Positions 32,379 to 39,452 of a stretch of 39,452 nucleotides of DNA are shown here, piece by piece; position 1 is the stretch's first letter; the number at the start of each line of letters is the position of its first letter. The stretch covers positions 1 to 39,452 of the forward strand of contig CABUUB010000011.1 of assembly GCA_902494625.1 (NCBI GenBank), read 5' to 3'. A model generated the notes under the pieces. That model was not told where the DNA came from and searched no databases. It saw only the letters and a list, made by a program, of their open reading frames with translations. Position numbers and translations under genes: made by a program. The stretch is from an uncultured Collinsella sp. (GTDB lineage: Bacteria; Actinomycetota; Coriobacteriia; Coriobacteriales; Coriobacteriaceae).

Positions 32379-32495
32379 CGGTTTTGGGTTATTTCCCAAA
32401 ACGTCCTCGGACATGCAAAGAGGCTCCGCTGCGCGCGTTGCGCGGCGGAGCCTCTTTGCGTCCTGCGGGATGTTTTGGAAAATAACCCAAAACCG
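32379..32495. repeat. 28-bp inverted repeat surrounding the pfl terminator
   Basis: Arms 32379-32406 and 32468-32495 are complementary at 26 of 28 positions. Each arm is itself a small dyad (GTTTTGGG/CCCAAAAC on the left, CCCAAAAC with GTTTTGG on the right), so alternative folds are possible. Confidence 0.75.
32415..32459. terminator. Strong hairpin, likely pfl terminator
   Basis: GCAAAGAGGCTCCGC pairs perfectly over 15 bp with GCGGAGCCTCTTTGC. TCTTTGC within the right arm provides a short T-stretch only, so part of the stem rather than a tail ends the transcript, or it acts as a 3' stabiliser. Confidence 0.6.
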
Positions 32496-32614
32496 GCCAT
32501 GTGGGGTCCTTTGGAGTCACCCTTTAGGCGGAACTCTCCTAATTATTTGGATGAGTCGTTTACTTACTTGTACTGTTACCGTCTTCCCGCTCTTGTTGGG
32601 GTATGCTTTGTTCG

Positions 32615-32633
32615 TATGTAAACGTATGACATG
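32615..32633. promoter_or_regulatory. LacI-family operator before lacI
   Basis: TGTAAACGTATGACA matches the downstream operators (TGAAAACGTTTGACA type) at most positions and overlaps the putative -10 of the lacI gene. Suggests autorepression. Confidence 0.55.
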
Positions 32634-32651
32634 TTGATGGGGGAGGGTGCT

Positions 32652-33662
32652 ATGGCTCGCGAGAGTGCTCGTTCTAAGGATACGGCTAAGCCTGGCATCA
32701 AGGAAGTTGCGGCGGTGGCGGGGGTTTCGCCTACTACGGTATCTCGTGTGCTTAATAATCGTGGCTATATTAGCCAAGAGACCCGCGATAAGGTCCATGC
32801 CGCGATGAAGCGCATCAACTATACGCCCAACGATATCGCTCGTGCCATGCTCAACGGTCGCCTGAATCTTATCGGTATGATCGTCCCCTATGTCAGCAGT
32901 CCGTTTCATGCCCAAGTGGTTCAAGTCATTGAGCATACCCTGGCCGAAAACGGTTTTAAGATGCTGCTGTGCAATAGCGCCAATCGACCCGAGCTTGAGC
33001 GCTCTTATATCGACATGCTTCGACGCAATATGGTTGATGGCGTCATCGTCAACTCGCTTAATATCGGTGCTGAGGCGTATGCCGAGATGGGCTTGAGTCT
33101 GGTTGGTATCGACTGCGACCTTGGCGAAGCCTCTGTTCAGATTGCGAGCGACAGCTATAGCATCGGCGAACTTGCCACGCGTCGCCTGATCGATGACGGA
33201 TGTTCACGCATCCTGTGCCTGCGCAGCAATAGCCGCATGCGCATGCCTGCCAATAAGCGTACCGATGCCTACCTCGATGTTGTTGAGCAGGCCGGTTTGC
33301 CCGCGCTTGTCCGTGAGGTCGAGTTCGTTAAGCCCGACGACGAAAAGAGTGCGGTCGTTGCGAAGATCCTCGATGAGAACCCCGATATTGACGGCATCTT
33401 TGCGGGAGACGACACGATGGCGGCTATCTGTCTTAACGTGATGAAGCAGCGCGGCTTGAGCGCTCCGGGCGATATTAAGGTCGTGGGCGCGGATGGTGCC
33501 CGCCGCACTATGACGTTTATGCCTGACTTAACAACCGTTCGCCAAGATATCGATCGCATCGGAGAGCTCGCGGCGCAATCCATCATTGCTCTTATTAACG
33601 GCGAAAAGCCCGAATCGAATATCAAGCTCCCCGTTGAACTCATTGAGGGTAAAACCGCGTAG
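32652..33662 (+). CDS. LacI-family transcriptional regulator of the sucrose/fructoside cluster
   Basis: 336 aa. The N-terminal helix-turn-helix is IKEVAAVAGVSPTTVSRVLN (about 17-36) with the hinge-helix region YTPNDIARAML. The rest is a periplasmic-binding-protein-like ligand domain (IGMIVPYVSSPFHAQVVQVI, DGIFAGDDTMA, and the C-terminal PDLTTVRQDID). ATG 32652 behind GGGGGAGG; an ATG at 32631 overlaps that site. The LacI-type operators upstream of itself and of the GH32-like gene make it the probable repressor of the downstream cluster, with a sugar or sugar phosphate as inducer (inference). Confidence 0.9.
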   Translation: MARESARSKDTAKPGIKEVAAVAGVSPTTVSRVLNNRGYISQETRDKVHAAMKRINYTPNDIARAMLNGRLNLIGMIVPYVSSPFHAQVVQVIEHTLAENGFKMLLCNSANRPELERSYIDMLRRNMVDGVIVNSLNIGAEAYAEMGLSLVGIDCDLGEASVQIASDSYSIGELATRRLIDDGCSRILCLRSNSRMRMPANKRTDAYLDVVEQAGLPALVREVEFVKPDDEKSAVVAKILDENPDIDGIFAGDDTMAAICLNVMKQRGLSAPGDIKVVGADGARRTMTFMPDLTTVRQDIDRIGELAAQSIIALINGEKPESNIKLPVELIEGKTA

Positions 33663-33716
33663 TTCATCCCGTGCCAAAAGAATTCCTCAAACACCTCTGA
33701 TGACCGTTCGCCGGCA

Positions 33717-33733
33717 TATGTCAACCGTTTGCC
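33717..33733. promoter_or_regulatory. Distal LacI-type operator
   Basis: TATGTCAACCGTTTGCC resembles the two tandem sites 31-64 bp downstream. It could allow looping or cooperative binding. Confidence 0.45.
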
Positions 33734-33763
33734 GACGACTGGAACTGCGAAAAGACGTATTGG

Positions 33764-33797
33764 TGTGAAAACGTTTGACATATGAAAACGATTGACA
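33764..33797. promoter_or_regulatory. Two abutting 17-bp LacI-type operators
   Basis: TGTGAAAACGTTTGACA (33764-33780) is followed immediately by TATGAAAACGATTGACA (33781-33797). The first contains the -35 box and the second fills the spacer of the promoter, an arrangement for tight repression. Confidence 0.7.
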
Positions 33798-33803
33798 TAT
33801 CTT
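33775..33803 (+). promoter_or_regulatory. Promoter of the GH32-PTS-scrB operon
   Basis: TTGACA at 33775-33780, an exact 17-bp spacer, then TATCTT at 33798-33803. Consensus -35 and good -10 with optimal spacing, 43 bp before the first start codon. Confidence 0.75.
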
Positions 33804-33846
33804 GCAGTTGTACCGAGTTAGTATCTCGTGAGAAAGGAAGTCTCGG

Positions 33847-35229
33847 ATGCACAAGGTGTATTACCAGCCTGAGGGAATTTGGGTAGGCGACATCATGCCG
33901 TACGGCGAGGACGGCACGTTCTATCTCTATCATCAGCGTGACACGCGAAACCCCGGACCTTTCGGAGAGCCGTTTGGCTGGGCACTCGCGACAACCAAGG
34001 ACTTCGTCAATTACAAAGACTTTGGCGAGAGCCTTGAGCGTGGCGGCGACGAGGAAGTCGACCAGTATGTTTATGCCGGCACGGTGTTTAAGGTGGGCGA
34101 CAAGTACCATGCGCTCTACACTGGTTGCAATCGCGATAAGGTCAAGGCACGCTTGATGAAGCAGGTTCTTCTTCACGCAACGAGTGACGACGCCGTCAAG
34201 TGGGAGAAGAACATCGCCGAGACGCTGCTTCCGCCCCAGGAGGGTTACGATGACCGCAACTGGCGCGATCCCTTTGTGCTTTGGGATGAGGAGAACGAAG
34301 AGTACATGCTCATCCTCGGCACGCGTGTGGGCGAGGACAAGCGTCTGATGACCGGTCGTCTGGTCAAGTTCACCTCCAAGGATCTGGATACCTGGGAGTT
34401 CCAGGGCGACTGGTGGAATCCGGGCCTGTACACCATGTTCGAGATGCCTGATCTCTTTAAGATGGGCGACTGGTGGTATCTGGTGTTCTCCGAGTACAGT
34501 GATGGCAACAAGACTCGTTACCGCATGTCTCGCTCCATCAACGGTCCTTGGATCACTCCTGCTGACGATTCATTCGATGGCCGCGCGTACTATGCCGCGC
34601 GTACCGCATTTGATGGCGAGCGCCGCGTTCTCTTTGGTTGGGTTCCTACGCGTGACGAGGGCGGCGACCCCAGCTCTTACCTGTGGGGTGGCACCTTTAT
34701 GCCTCTCGAGATCGTTCAGCGTGCCGACGGAACGCTCGGCACCAAGCTCCCTGACAGCATGCTTGGCGCCTTTGGCGAGGCTAAGGCGGTCGAGGCCTTT
34801 GAGCTTTCCTGCGAGTCGGGCAAGGTCGAGCAGGTGCTCGCCGCGGATGCCGGTTCCACCTATATGCTCGACGCCGACATCGAGCTCGCCGGTGACGCTG
34901 CCGGCTTCTCGGTGAAGCTCGCCGAGGACGCCGAGTCCGGTCTTGCCTATGAGTTCCGCGCCAACCTGCGTGAGGGCAAGCTCGAGTTTACGGCGGCCCC
35001 CCAGTATCCGTGGTTCCAGGTCAACAACATGGGCCTCGAGCGTCCGTTGTTCTTTAAGGGCGAGGGCACTCATCATGTGCGCCTGGTCGTTGACGACGAT
35101 ATCGCGACCATCTTTGTCGATGATGTTGCGCTTAACGCTCGCTTCTGCAATAAGCAGGGCCAGGGTGTGGCGCTGACGGTCACCGACGGTACGCTCAAGT
35201 GCGCAAATGCAACGATCGCGTCTCTGTAA
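33847..35229 (+). CDS. GH32-like glycoside hydrolase (variant nucleophile motif)
   Basis: 460 aa: a five-bladed propeller of about 310 residues and a C-terminal beta-sandwich (about 330-460). In place of the canonical NDPNG it reads WVGDIMPYGEDGTFYLYHQRD, here given as WVGDIMP (Asp15 the likely nucleophile) and FYLYHQRD. NWRDPF (Asp141, transition-state stabiliser) and FEMPDLF (Glu199, acid/base, normally in ECPDLF) are present. So the triad seems kept but the first motif belongs to a divergent GH32 branch. No signal peptide: it acts inside the cell, probably on a fructoside or fructosyl phosphate delivered by the PTS. ATG 33847 with AAAGGAAG upstream. First gene of the LacI-controlled operon. 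Confidence 0.8.
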   Translation: MHKVYYQPEGIWVGDIMPYGEDGTFYLYHQRDTRNPGPFGEPFGWALATTKDFVNYKDFGESLERGGDEEVDQYVYAGTVFKVGDKYHALYTGCNRDKVKARLMKQVLLHATSDDAVKWEKNIAETLLPPQEGYDDRNWRDPFVLWDEENEEYMLILGTRVGEDKRLMTGRLVKFTSKDLDTWEFQGDWWNPGLYTMFEMPDLFKMGDWWYLVFSEYSDGNKTRYRMSRSINGPWITPADDSFDGRAYYAARTAFDGERRVLFGWVPTRDEGGDPSSYLWGGTFMPLEIVQRADGTLGTKLPDSMLGAFGEAKAVEAFELSCESGKVEQVLAADAGSTYMLDADIELAGDAAGFSVKLAEDAESGLAYEFRANLREGKLEFTAAPQYPWFQVNNMGLERPLFFKGEGTHHVRLVVDDDIATIFVDDVALNARFCNKQGQGVALTVTDGTLKCANATIASL

Positions 35230-35274
35230 TGGCATCAAAACGTCTTATGATTTCGTAAAGGAATGGAGAGGAAC

Positions 35275-36726
35275 ATGGACTACAAAGCAGTGTCTCAGCA
35301 AGTCGTCGATAACGTCGGCGGTCTGGAGAACATCGAGGGCGCCACGCATTGCGTTACGCGTCTGCGTCTGGTGCTCAAGGATACGAGCAAGTACAACAAG
35401 GCCGAGCTCGAGAACATCGATGGCGTCAAGGGCGTGCTGTACAACAGCGGCCAGCTCATGATCATCTTCGGTACCGGTACCGTCAACAAGGTCTACGACG
35501 AGTTTATGGCTCTGACGGGCGTTAAGGAGATCAGCGCTTCCGAGGTCAAGGGCGCCGAGGCGGACAAGAAGGGCAAGTTCTTCTCAGTCCTCAAGGTATT
35601 CTCGGACATCTTTATCCCCATCATTCCCGCTTTCGTCGGCGCTGCTATCATCATCGGCCTTAAGTCGCTGATCGTTGCCAACGGTCTCTTTGGCATGGAG
35701 GGCAGCCTTGCCGACCACAGCGAGTTCCTCAAGAACCTCGCAAGCTTCTTTGCCATTATCGCCACCACGTTCGACTACCTGCCTGTCCTGGTTATGTACA
35801 GCGCGGTCAAGCGTTTTGGCGGTAACCCGATTCTGGGCATCCTCGTCGGTATCGTCATGGTTCACCCGAGTCTTATGAACCGTAACACGTTCGTTATGGA
35901 CCCGACGGGTGCTGAGTACTGGAACTTTGGTCCGCTCTCCATTCCCATGGTTGCTTTCCAGGGCGGTGTGTTCCCCGCAATCCTGACTGCCTGGTTTATG
36001 GCCAAGGTCGAGAAGATTGCCCAGAAGTACATCCCCGAGGTCGTCTCGTTCGTTTTCGTCCCGACCGTTACCCTGATTCTTGCTAACGTCGCCTTGTTCA
36101 CCGTGTTCGGCCCGCTCGGCAACCTGATCGGCGACGTCCTCGCCGGCGTAATCGATATCCTGTACAACAGGATGGGCGTCTTTGGTGCCTTTGTCTTCGC
36201 CGCGTTCCTGCAGCCGCTTGTCGTTACCGGTACGCATCAGTTCATCCAGGGTATCGAGGCAAACCTCGTTGCCACGACTGGCTTCAACTACATCCAGGCC
36301 ATCTGGTCGGTTTCCATCATCGCCCAGGGCGGCGGCGCCATCGGCATGTACCTCATTCACAAGAAGCATTCCAAAGAGCGCAACATCTGCATGTCGTCCT
36401 TTATCCCGACGCTGGTCGGAATCTCCGAGCCCGCTATCTTCGCTGCAAACATGCGCTACTCGATCATTCCGTTCATCTGCGCATGCATCGGTGCAGGCTG
36501 CGGTGGTGCCTTCGTCAAACTCTTTGAGGTGCGCGCTATCGGTCAGGGTCTGACCGGTGTGCTTGGCCTGCTCATCGTTACGCCCGAGACTCTCGTGTGG
36601 TATGTGGCTGGCAATCTCATCGCCTTCATCGTGCCGATCGTCTTGATCTTTGCCTACAACAAGGCAAAGGGCGTTCCGACCACCGATGAAGAGGGCGCTG
36701 GCGCAGGCTTCAATGTCAGCTTCTAG
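35275..36726 (+). CDS. PTS sugar transporter EIIBC, sucrose/glucoside family
   Basis: 483 aa. The EIIB domain (1-85) has the phosphorylated Cys26 in THCVTRLRL. The EIIC domain (about 105-470) has around ten membrane segments, with GTHQFIQGIE and GISEPAIFAANMRY among the conserved substrate-site loops. There is no EIIA domain at the C-terminus, as in sucrose EIIBC proteins that borrow the glucose-type EIIA. Lying between two GH32-family hydrolases it probably takes up sucrose or a short fructoside and releases it as the 6-phosphate. ATG 35275 behind GGAGAGG, 45 bp after the GH32-like gene. Confidence 0.9.
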   Translation: MDYKAVSQQVVDNVGGLENIEGATHCVTRLRLVLKDTSKYNKAELENIDGVKGVLYNSGQLMIIFGTGTVNKVYDEFMALTGVKEISASEVKGAEADKKGKFFSVLKVFSDIFIPIIPAFVGAAIIIGLKSLIVANGLFGMEGSLADHSEFLKNLASFFAIIATTFDYLPVLVMYSAVKRFGGNPILGILVGIVMVHPSLMNRNTFVMDPTGAEYWNFGPLSIPMVAFQGGVFPAILTAWFMAKVEKIAQKYIPEVVSFVFVPTVTLILANVALFTVFGPLGNLIGDVLAGVIDILYNRMGVFGAFVFAAFLQPLVVTGTHQFIQGIEANLVATTGFNYIQAIWSVSIIAQGGGAIGMYLIHKKHSKERNICMSSFIPTLVGISEPAIFAANMRYSIIPFICACIGAGCGGAFVKLFEVRAIGQGLTGVLGLLIVTPETLVWYVAGNLIAFIVPIVLIFAYNKAKGVPTTDEEGAGAGFNVSF

Positions 36727-36821
36727 TTGAGCCGTTCAAAGTGATGTGCGGATAAGTCCATTTGAGGAAGGGCGTTCGGCTCGTGTGAGTCGAGCGTCCT
36801 TTCCCATAGACGAGAAGGTCA

Positions 36822-38270
36822 ATGGCGATGTTTAATCAAAAAAACAAGGTGATGCGTGCGGACTATGAGCAGTGGCGTGCCGGACAGGATGAGACGGCGG
36901 CTCGCATCGCGTCCGACCCCGATAGGCTTTTGTTCCATGTGGAGCCTGAGCTTGGCTGGCTCAACGACCCCAATGGTTTGGTTCAGATTGGTGATACGTA
37001 TCACATCTATCATCAATACGATCCGTTCGATGCTGCGCATGGCGGTCCAGTGCTTTGGAACCATCTGACGACAAAGGATTTTGTGACGTACGAGAATCAC
37101 GGCCCCGTGCTGTTCCCCGATTCCGATTTGGATTCGAGTGGAGCGTATTCTGGTTCTGCCTTTGTACGTGATGGCAAGATTCACTACTTCTATACCGGGA
37201 ACGTCAAGCATTTTGACCGCGATGATTACGACTACGTGTTGACGGGCCGTGAGCAAAACCAAATTCATATGGTTGCCGAGAATCCCGACGAATTGGGCGA
37301 GAAGCGCATAGCTGTTGGGCCGGTCGATTACCCCGACGATATCGGTACGCACGTGCGCGACCCCAAGATCCTTGAGCACGATGGTATCTACTACATGGTT
37401 CTGGGCGCTCGTACGAAAGACGATCGCGGCTGCGTGCTCGTCTATACTTCGGGCGATCTAGAGGGCTGGAGCTATGCGACGCGCATTGAGCTGGGCGAGA
37501 AGTTTGGCTTTATGTGGGAGTGCCCTGATCTGTTTGAGCTTGATGGCGAGCTTATTCTCGTCTGCTGTCCGCAGGGCGTGCCCGCCGATGGTTGGCGTTA
37601 CCGCAATCCGCACCAGTGCGTGTGGTTTTCCATCGAGGCTGATTGGGAGGCGCCGAGCTTTAAGATCGCCGGGCAGGACATGCCTCCGATGGTCGATGCC
37701 GGCTTTGATTTCTATGCCCCGCAGTCCTTTGAGGATGCTGCAGGGCGGCGTTTGATGATCGGATGGTCGGGTTGTCCCGATGCGACGGCAGAAAGCCCGA
37801 CGGTGGCACGCGGGTGGCAGTGCGCGTTGACGGTGCCGAGAGAGCTGAGCATGCGCGATGGTAAGCTCTGCCAGCAGCCAGCGCACGAGATTGAGAGAAT
37901 GCGCGGCGACTGCGTTCGCGCGACAGGCGGTGAAACCGTTGAGGAGCCTGGCCGCCTGTTTGATTTTGTGGTTTCCTGTGAGGGAGCCAAGATGGTCGAG
38001 CTCGAAATCCGCAAGGGTGTCTTTGTACGCTATACGGACGGGATGCTTACTCTCGACATGGGTGACGAAGGCTATGGGCGCAACCAGAGGTCGATCGAGC
38101 TCAGCGAGCTTCGCGATTTGCGCGTGCTTTCGGACACTACGATGGTCGAGATTTTTGCCAACGGTGGCGAGGCAGCACTTACGAGCCGTACCTATTCGTC
38201 GGCGGTTCCGGCGATGGCGCTGCACGCCGAGGGCGCGGCGTCGATGGATTTCTACCGCCTCGCACATTAA
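36822..38270 (+). CDS. scrB: Sucrose-6-phosphate hydrolase (GH32)
   Basis: 482 aa. All three GH32 motifs are canonical: WLNDPNG (nucleophile Asp49), HVRDPK (Asp180) and ECPDLF (Glu233). The C-terminal beta-sandwich runs from about 350 to the end. No signal peptide, so cytosolic; it would split sucrose 6-phosphate from the PTS into glucose 6-phosphate and fructose. ATG 36822 behind GAGAAGG. The 95-bp gap after the PTS gene contains a GGAAGGGCG/CGTCCTTTCC hairpin that could lower its expression relative to the first two genes. The paired presence of a canonical and a divergent GH32 enzyme suggests the operon handles two linkages or substrates (inference). Confidence 0.92.
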   Translation: MAMFNQKNKVMRADYEQWRAGQDETAARIASDPDRLLFHVEPELGWLNDPNGLVQIGDTYHIYHQYDPFDAAHGGPVLWNHLTTKDFVTYENHGPVLFPDSDLDSSGAYSGSAFVRDGKIHYFYTGNVKHFDRDDYDYVLTGREQNQIHMVAENPDELGEKRIAVGPVDYPDDIGTHVRDPKILEHDGIYYMVLGARTKDDRGCVLVYTSGDLEGWSYATRIELGEKFGFMWECPDLFELDGELILVCCPQGVPADGWRYRNPHQCVWFSIEADWEAPSFKIAGQDMPPMVDAGFDFYAPQSFEDAAGRRLMIGWSGCPDATAESPTVARGWQCALTVPRELSMRDGKLCQQPAHEIERMRGDCVRATGGETVEEPGRLFDFVVSCEGAKMVELEIRKGVFVRYTDGMLTLDMGDEGYGRNQRSIELSELRDLRVLSDTTMVEIFANGGEAALTSRTYSSAVPAMALHAEGAASMDFYRLAH

Positions 38271-38546
38271 CCGTGCGTGGAGCACGATTGGACTTGTTGG
38301 GCGGAATGTGTCGCAGTTGCCGCGGCCAACTACCGTTTATCGCGTATAGCGACCGTTTGCGGAGTAAGTAACACTTAGTAATAAACCGTGTAGAATCTCA
38401 GGTAAGCACGGAGTTTTCCAGGGAGACGCTGTCCTTTGTTGTGTGCAAGGGGCGGCGTCTCTTTGGCGCTTGGACGCCGTTGTGCAACAGTGCGGCGGCG
38501 CGTGCCATGTATTGAAAAGCCAATGTCGAGATGGGTCGTGATATTA
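38271..38546. promoter_or_regulatory. degV upstream region
   Basis: 276 bp. Two related motifs, ACCGTTTATCGCG at 38332 and ACCGTTTGCGGA at 38352-38363, lie 20 bp apart. A possible promoter is TTGCGG with AATAAA 17 bp on. A leader hairpin GAGACGC (38423-38429) with GCGTCTC (38455-38461), followed by TTT, may act as an attenuator. Confidence 0.45.
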
Positions 38547-39401
38547 ATGGGCAAGTACGTAATCGTGGTTGAGTCTGGTTCGGATGTGACGCCGGAGCTC
38601 TGCGAGCGCTACGGCATCGTGCGCGTGCCTATGCATGTCACGATTGGTGACGAGACCGTCGAGGACGGCTCGATCGATCCGCTCGAGATTTATTCGCGCT
38701 GCAACGAGTTTGGCGTGATGCCCAAGACCAGTGGCTGTTCGCCAGCGGATTTTGCGCATGTGTACGACCGCATCCATGCCGAGCAACCCGATGCGACTAT
38801 TTTGCATCTTGCATATTCCGAGGCCACGACCTGTTCGCATCAGTCCTCTAAGATTGCGGCTCAGGGGCGCGACTACGTGTTCTCCATGGACACGCGCTTT
38901 GTCTCGGTGGGCCAGTCGCTCGTTGTCGTCGAGACCGCCAAATACATCGAGGCTCACCCCGATGCCACCGTCGACGAGATCTTTGCATTTACGAACTCCG
39001 TCATGGACCGCGTGCTGCTGGGCTTTGTTCCTACGGACCTTGCCTTCCTTAAGGCGGGCGGTCGCTTGTCCAACGTCGCGTTCCTGGGCGCCCATCTGCT
39101 CAAGATTAAGCCCTGCATTGAGGTGACGGGCGGCAAGTTCGTGGCGACTAAGAAGTTTCGCGGCTCTATGCTCAAGTGCGCCCGCGCCTTTATTGATCAC
39201 ATGGTTGCCAAGGGCGAGATTGACTACTCGCACATTGGCCTGGCGTATTCGGTGGGTCTGTCCGAGGAGCTGCGCGACGACATGGAAGTCTATGCGCACG
39301 ACCTGGGCTTTAAGGATATTACCTGGACTCAGGTCGGCGGCGTCATCTCGAGCCATTGCGGCCCGACCGCCTTCGGCGCGGTGCTCACGCTCAAGGCGTA
39401 A
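38547..39401 (+). CDS. DegV family fatty-acid-binding protein
   Basis: 284 aa. DegV proteins bind a fatty acid; in Firmicutes they supply fatty acids to the kinase FakA. Visible: MGKYVIVVESGSDVTPELCE at the start (usual DSxSD here ESGSD), the TSGCSPADF loop (fatty-acid carboxylate site), YSEATTCSHQSSKIAA, DTRFVSVGQSLVV, FLKAGGRLSN and SSHCGPTAFG near the end. The start at 38547 gives the family N-terminus; the ATG at 38523 would add eight residues, and neither has a strong ribosome site. Monocistronic as far as the window shows. The last 51 bp of the window show nothing recognisable. Confidence 0.88.
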   Translation: MGKYVIVVESGSDVTPELCERYGIVRVPMHVTIGDETVEDGSIDPLEIYSRCNEFGVMPKTSGCSPADFAHVYDRIHAEQPDATILHLAYSEATTCSHQSSKIAAQGRDYVFSMDTRFVSVGQSLVVVETAKYIEAHPDATVDEIFAFTNSVMDRVLLGFVPTDLAFLKAGGRLSNVAFLGAHLLKIKPCIEVTGGKFVATKKFRGSMLKCARAFIDHMVAKGEIDYSHIGLAYSVGLSEELRDDMEVYAHDLGFKDITWTQVGGVISSHCGPTAFGAVLTLKA

Positions 39402-39452
39402 GGCCTGGCGTCTATCGATATCTATTGCCTCGGCGGCGGGTGGGTTGTGACA

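Larger units (their letters stand above)
32349..32651. other. 303-bp region: pfl terminator within larger palindrome, and lacI promoter
   Basis: Holds the nested palindrome 32379-32495 with a perfect terminator stem at its centre, then the LacI-type operator at 32615-32633 over a likely promoter of the lacI gene. No gene seen. Confidence 0.7.

Overview
The window is GC-rich (roughly 60% by eye) and looks like the chromosome of an anaerobic, fermentative gut actinobacterium of the Coriobacteriia, most like Collinsella. This is an inference from gene content: LuxR-type regulators with a membrane-embedded N-terminal half (an architecture expanded in Coriobacteriia), an agmatine deiminase pathway, a pyruvate formate-lyase and a sucrose PTS cluster. 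No rRNA, tRNA, CRISPR array or intact insertion sequence was seen.

Layout. 1-2486: end of a BceAB-type ABC exporter (ATPase fragment and permease). 2816-11689: an agmatine locus, with a membrane LuxR regulator (-) divergent from putrescine carbamoyltransferase, an AguD-type antiporter, agmatine deiminase 1, a second AguD-type antiporter, a 63-aa small protein (-) and a second membrane LuxR regulator. 12005-15095: YtcJ-type amidohydrolase and MATE exporter. 15324-16493: DUF4143-type ATPase behind three 23-bp iterons. 16866-18969: GAF-LuxR regulator divergent from agmatine deiminase 2. 19130-20566: an unrecognised small ORF, a decayed protein-kinase remnant and a GNAT acetyltransferase. 21043-22074: DAHP synthase (-). 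22656-27324 (-): MarR regulator and two half-size ABC exporters with overlapping reading frames. 27615-29492: SDR oxidoreductase and a KdgT-like permease. 29960-32348: pyruvate formate-lyase encoded as two separate proteins. 32652-38270: LacI regulator, GH32-like glycosidase, PTS EIIBC and sucrose-6-phosphate hydrolase. 38547-39401: DegV protein.

How the genes work together. Agmatine is imported in exchange for putrescine, deiminated to N-carbamoylputrescine and split to putrescine plus carbamoyl phosphate. The carbamate kinase that would turn carbamoyl phosphate into ATP is not in this window. The LacI cluster takes up and phosphorylates sucrose or a related fructoside and hydrolyses it. Pyruvate formate-lyase would feed the resulting pyruvate to acetyl-CoA and formate.

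Most unusual features. (1) Pyruvate formate-lyase is split exactly before its glycyl-radical domain: a 683-aa protein with the Cys-Cys pair and an 83-aa protein with the radical glycine, each with its own start, 85 bp apart with two hairpins between. (2) The spaces between genes are packed with long, near-perfect inverted repeats, densest in the agmatine locus. Among them are two 119-bp cores 95% identical to each other, both lying between convergent genes, and a 231-bp MITE-like element with 28-bp inverted ends. (3) Iterons precede the DUF4143 ATPase, and ACCG-N4-CGGT dyads occur upstream of several operons.
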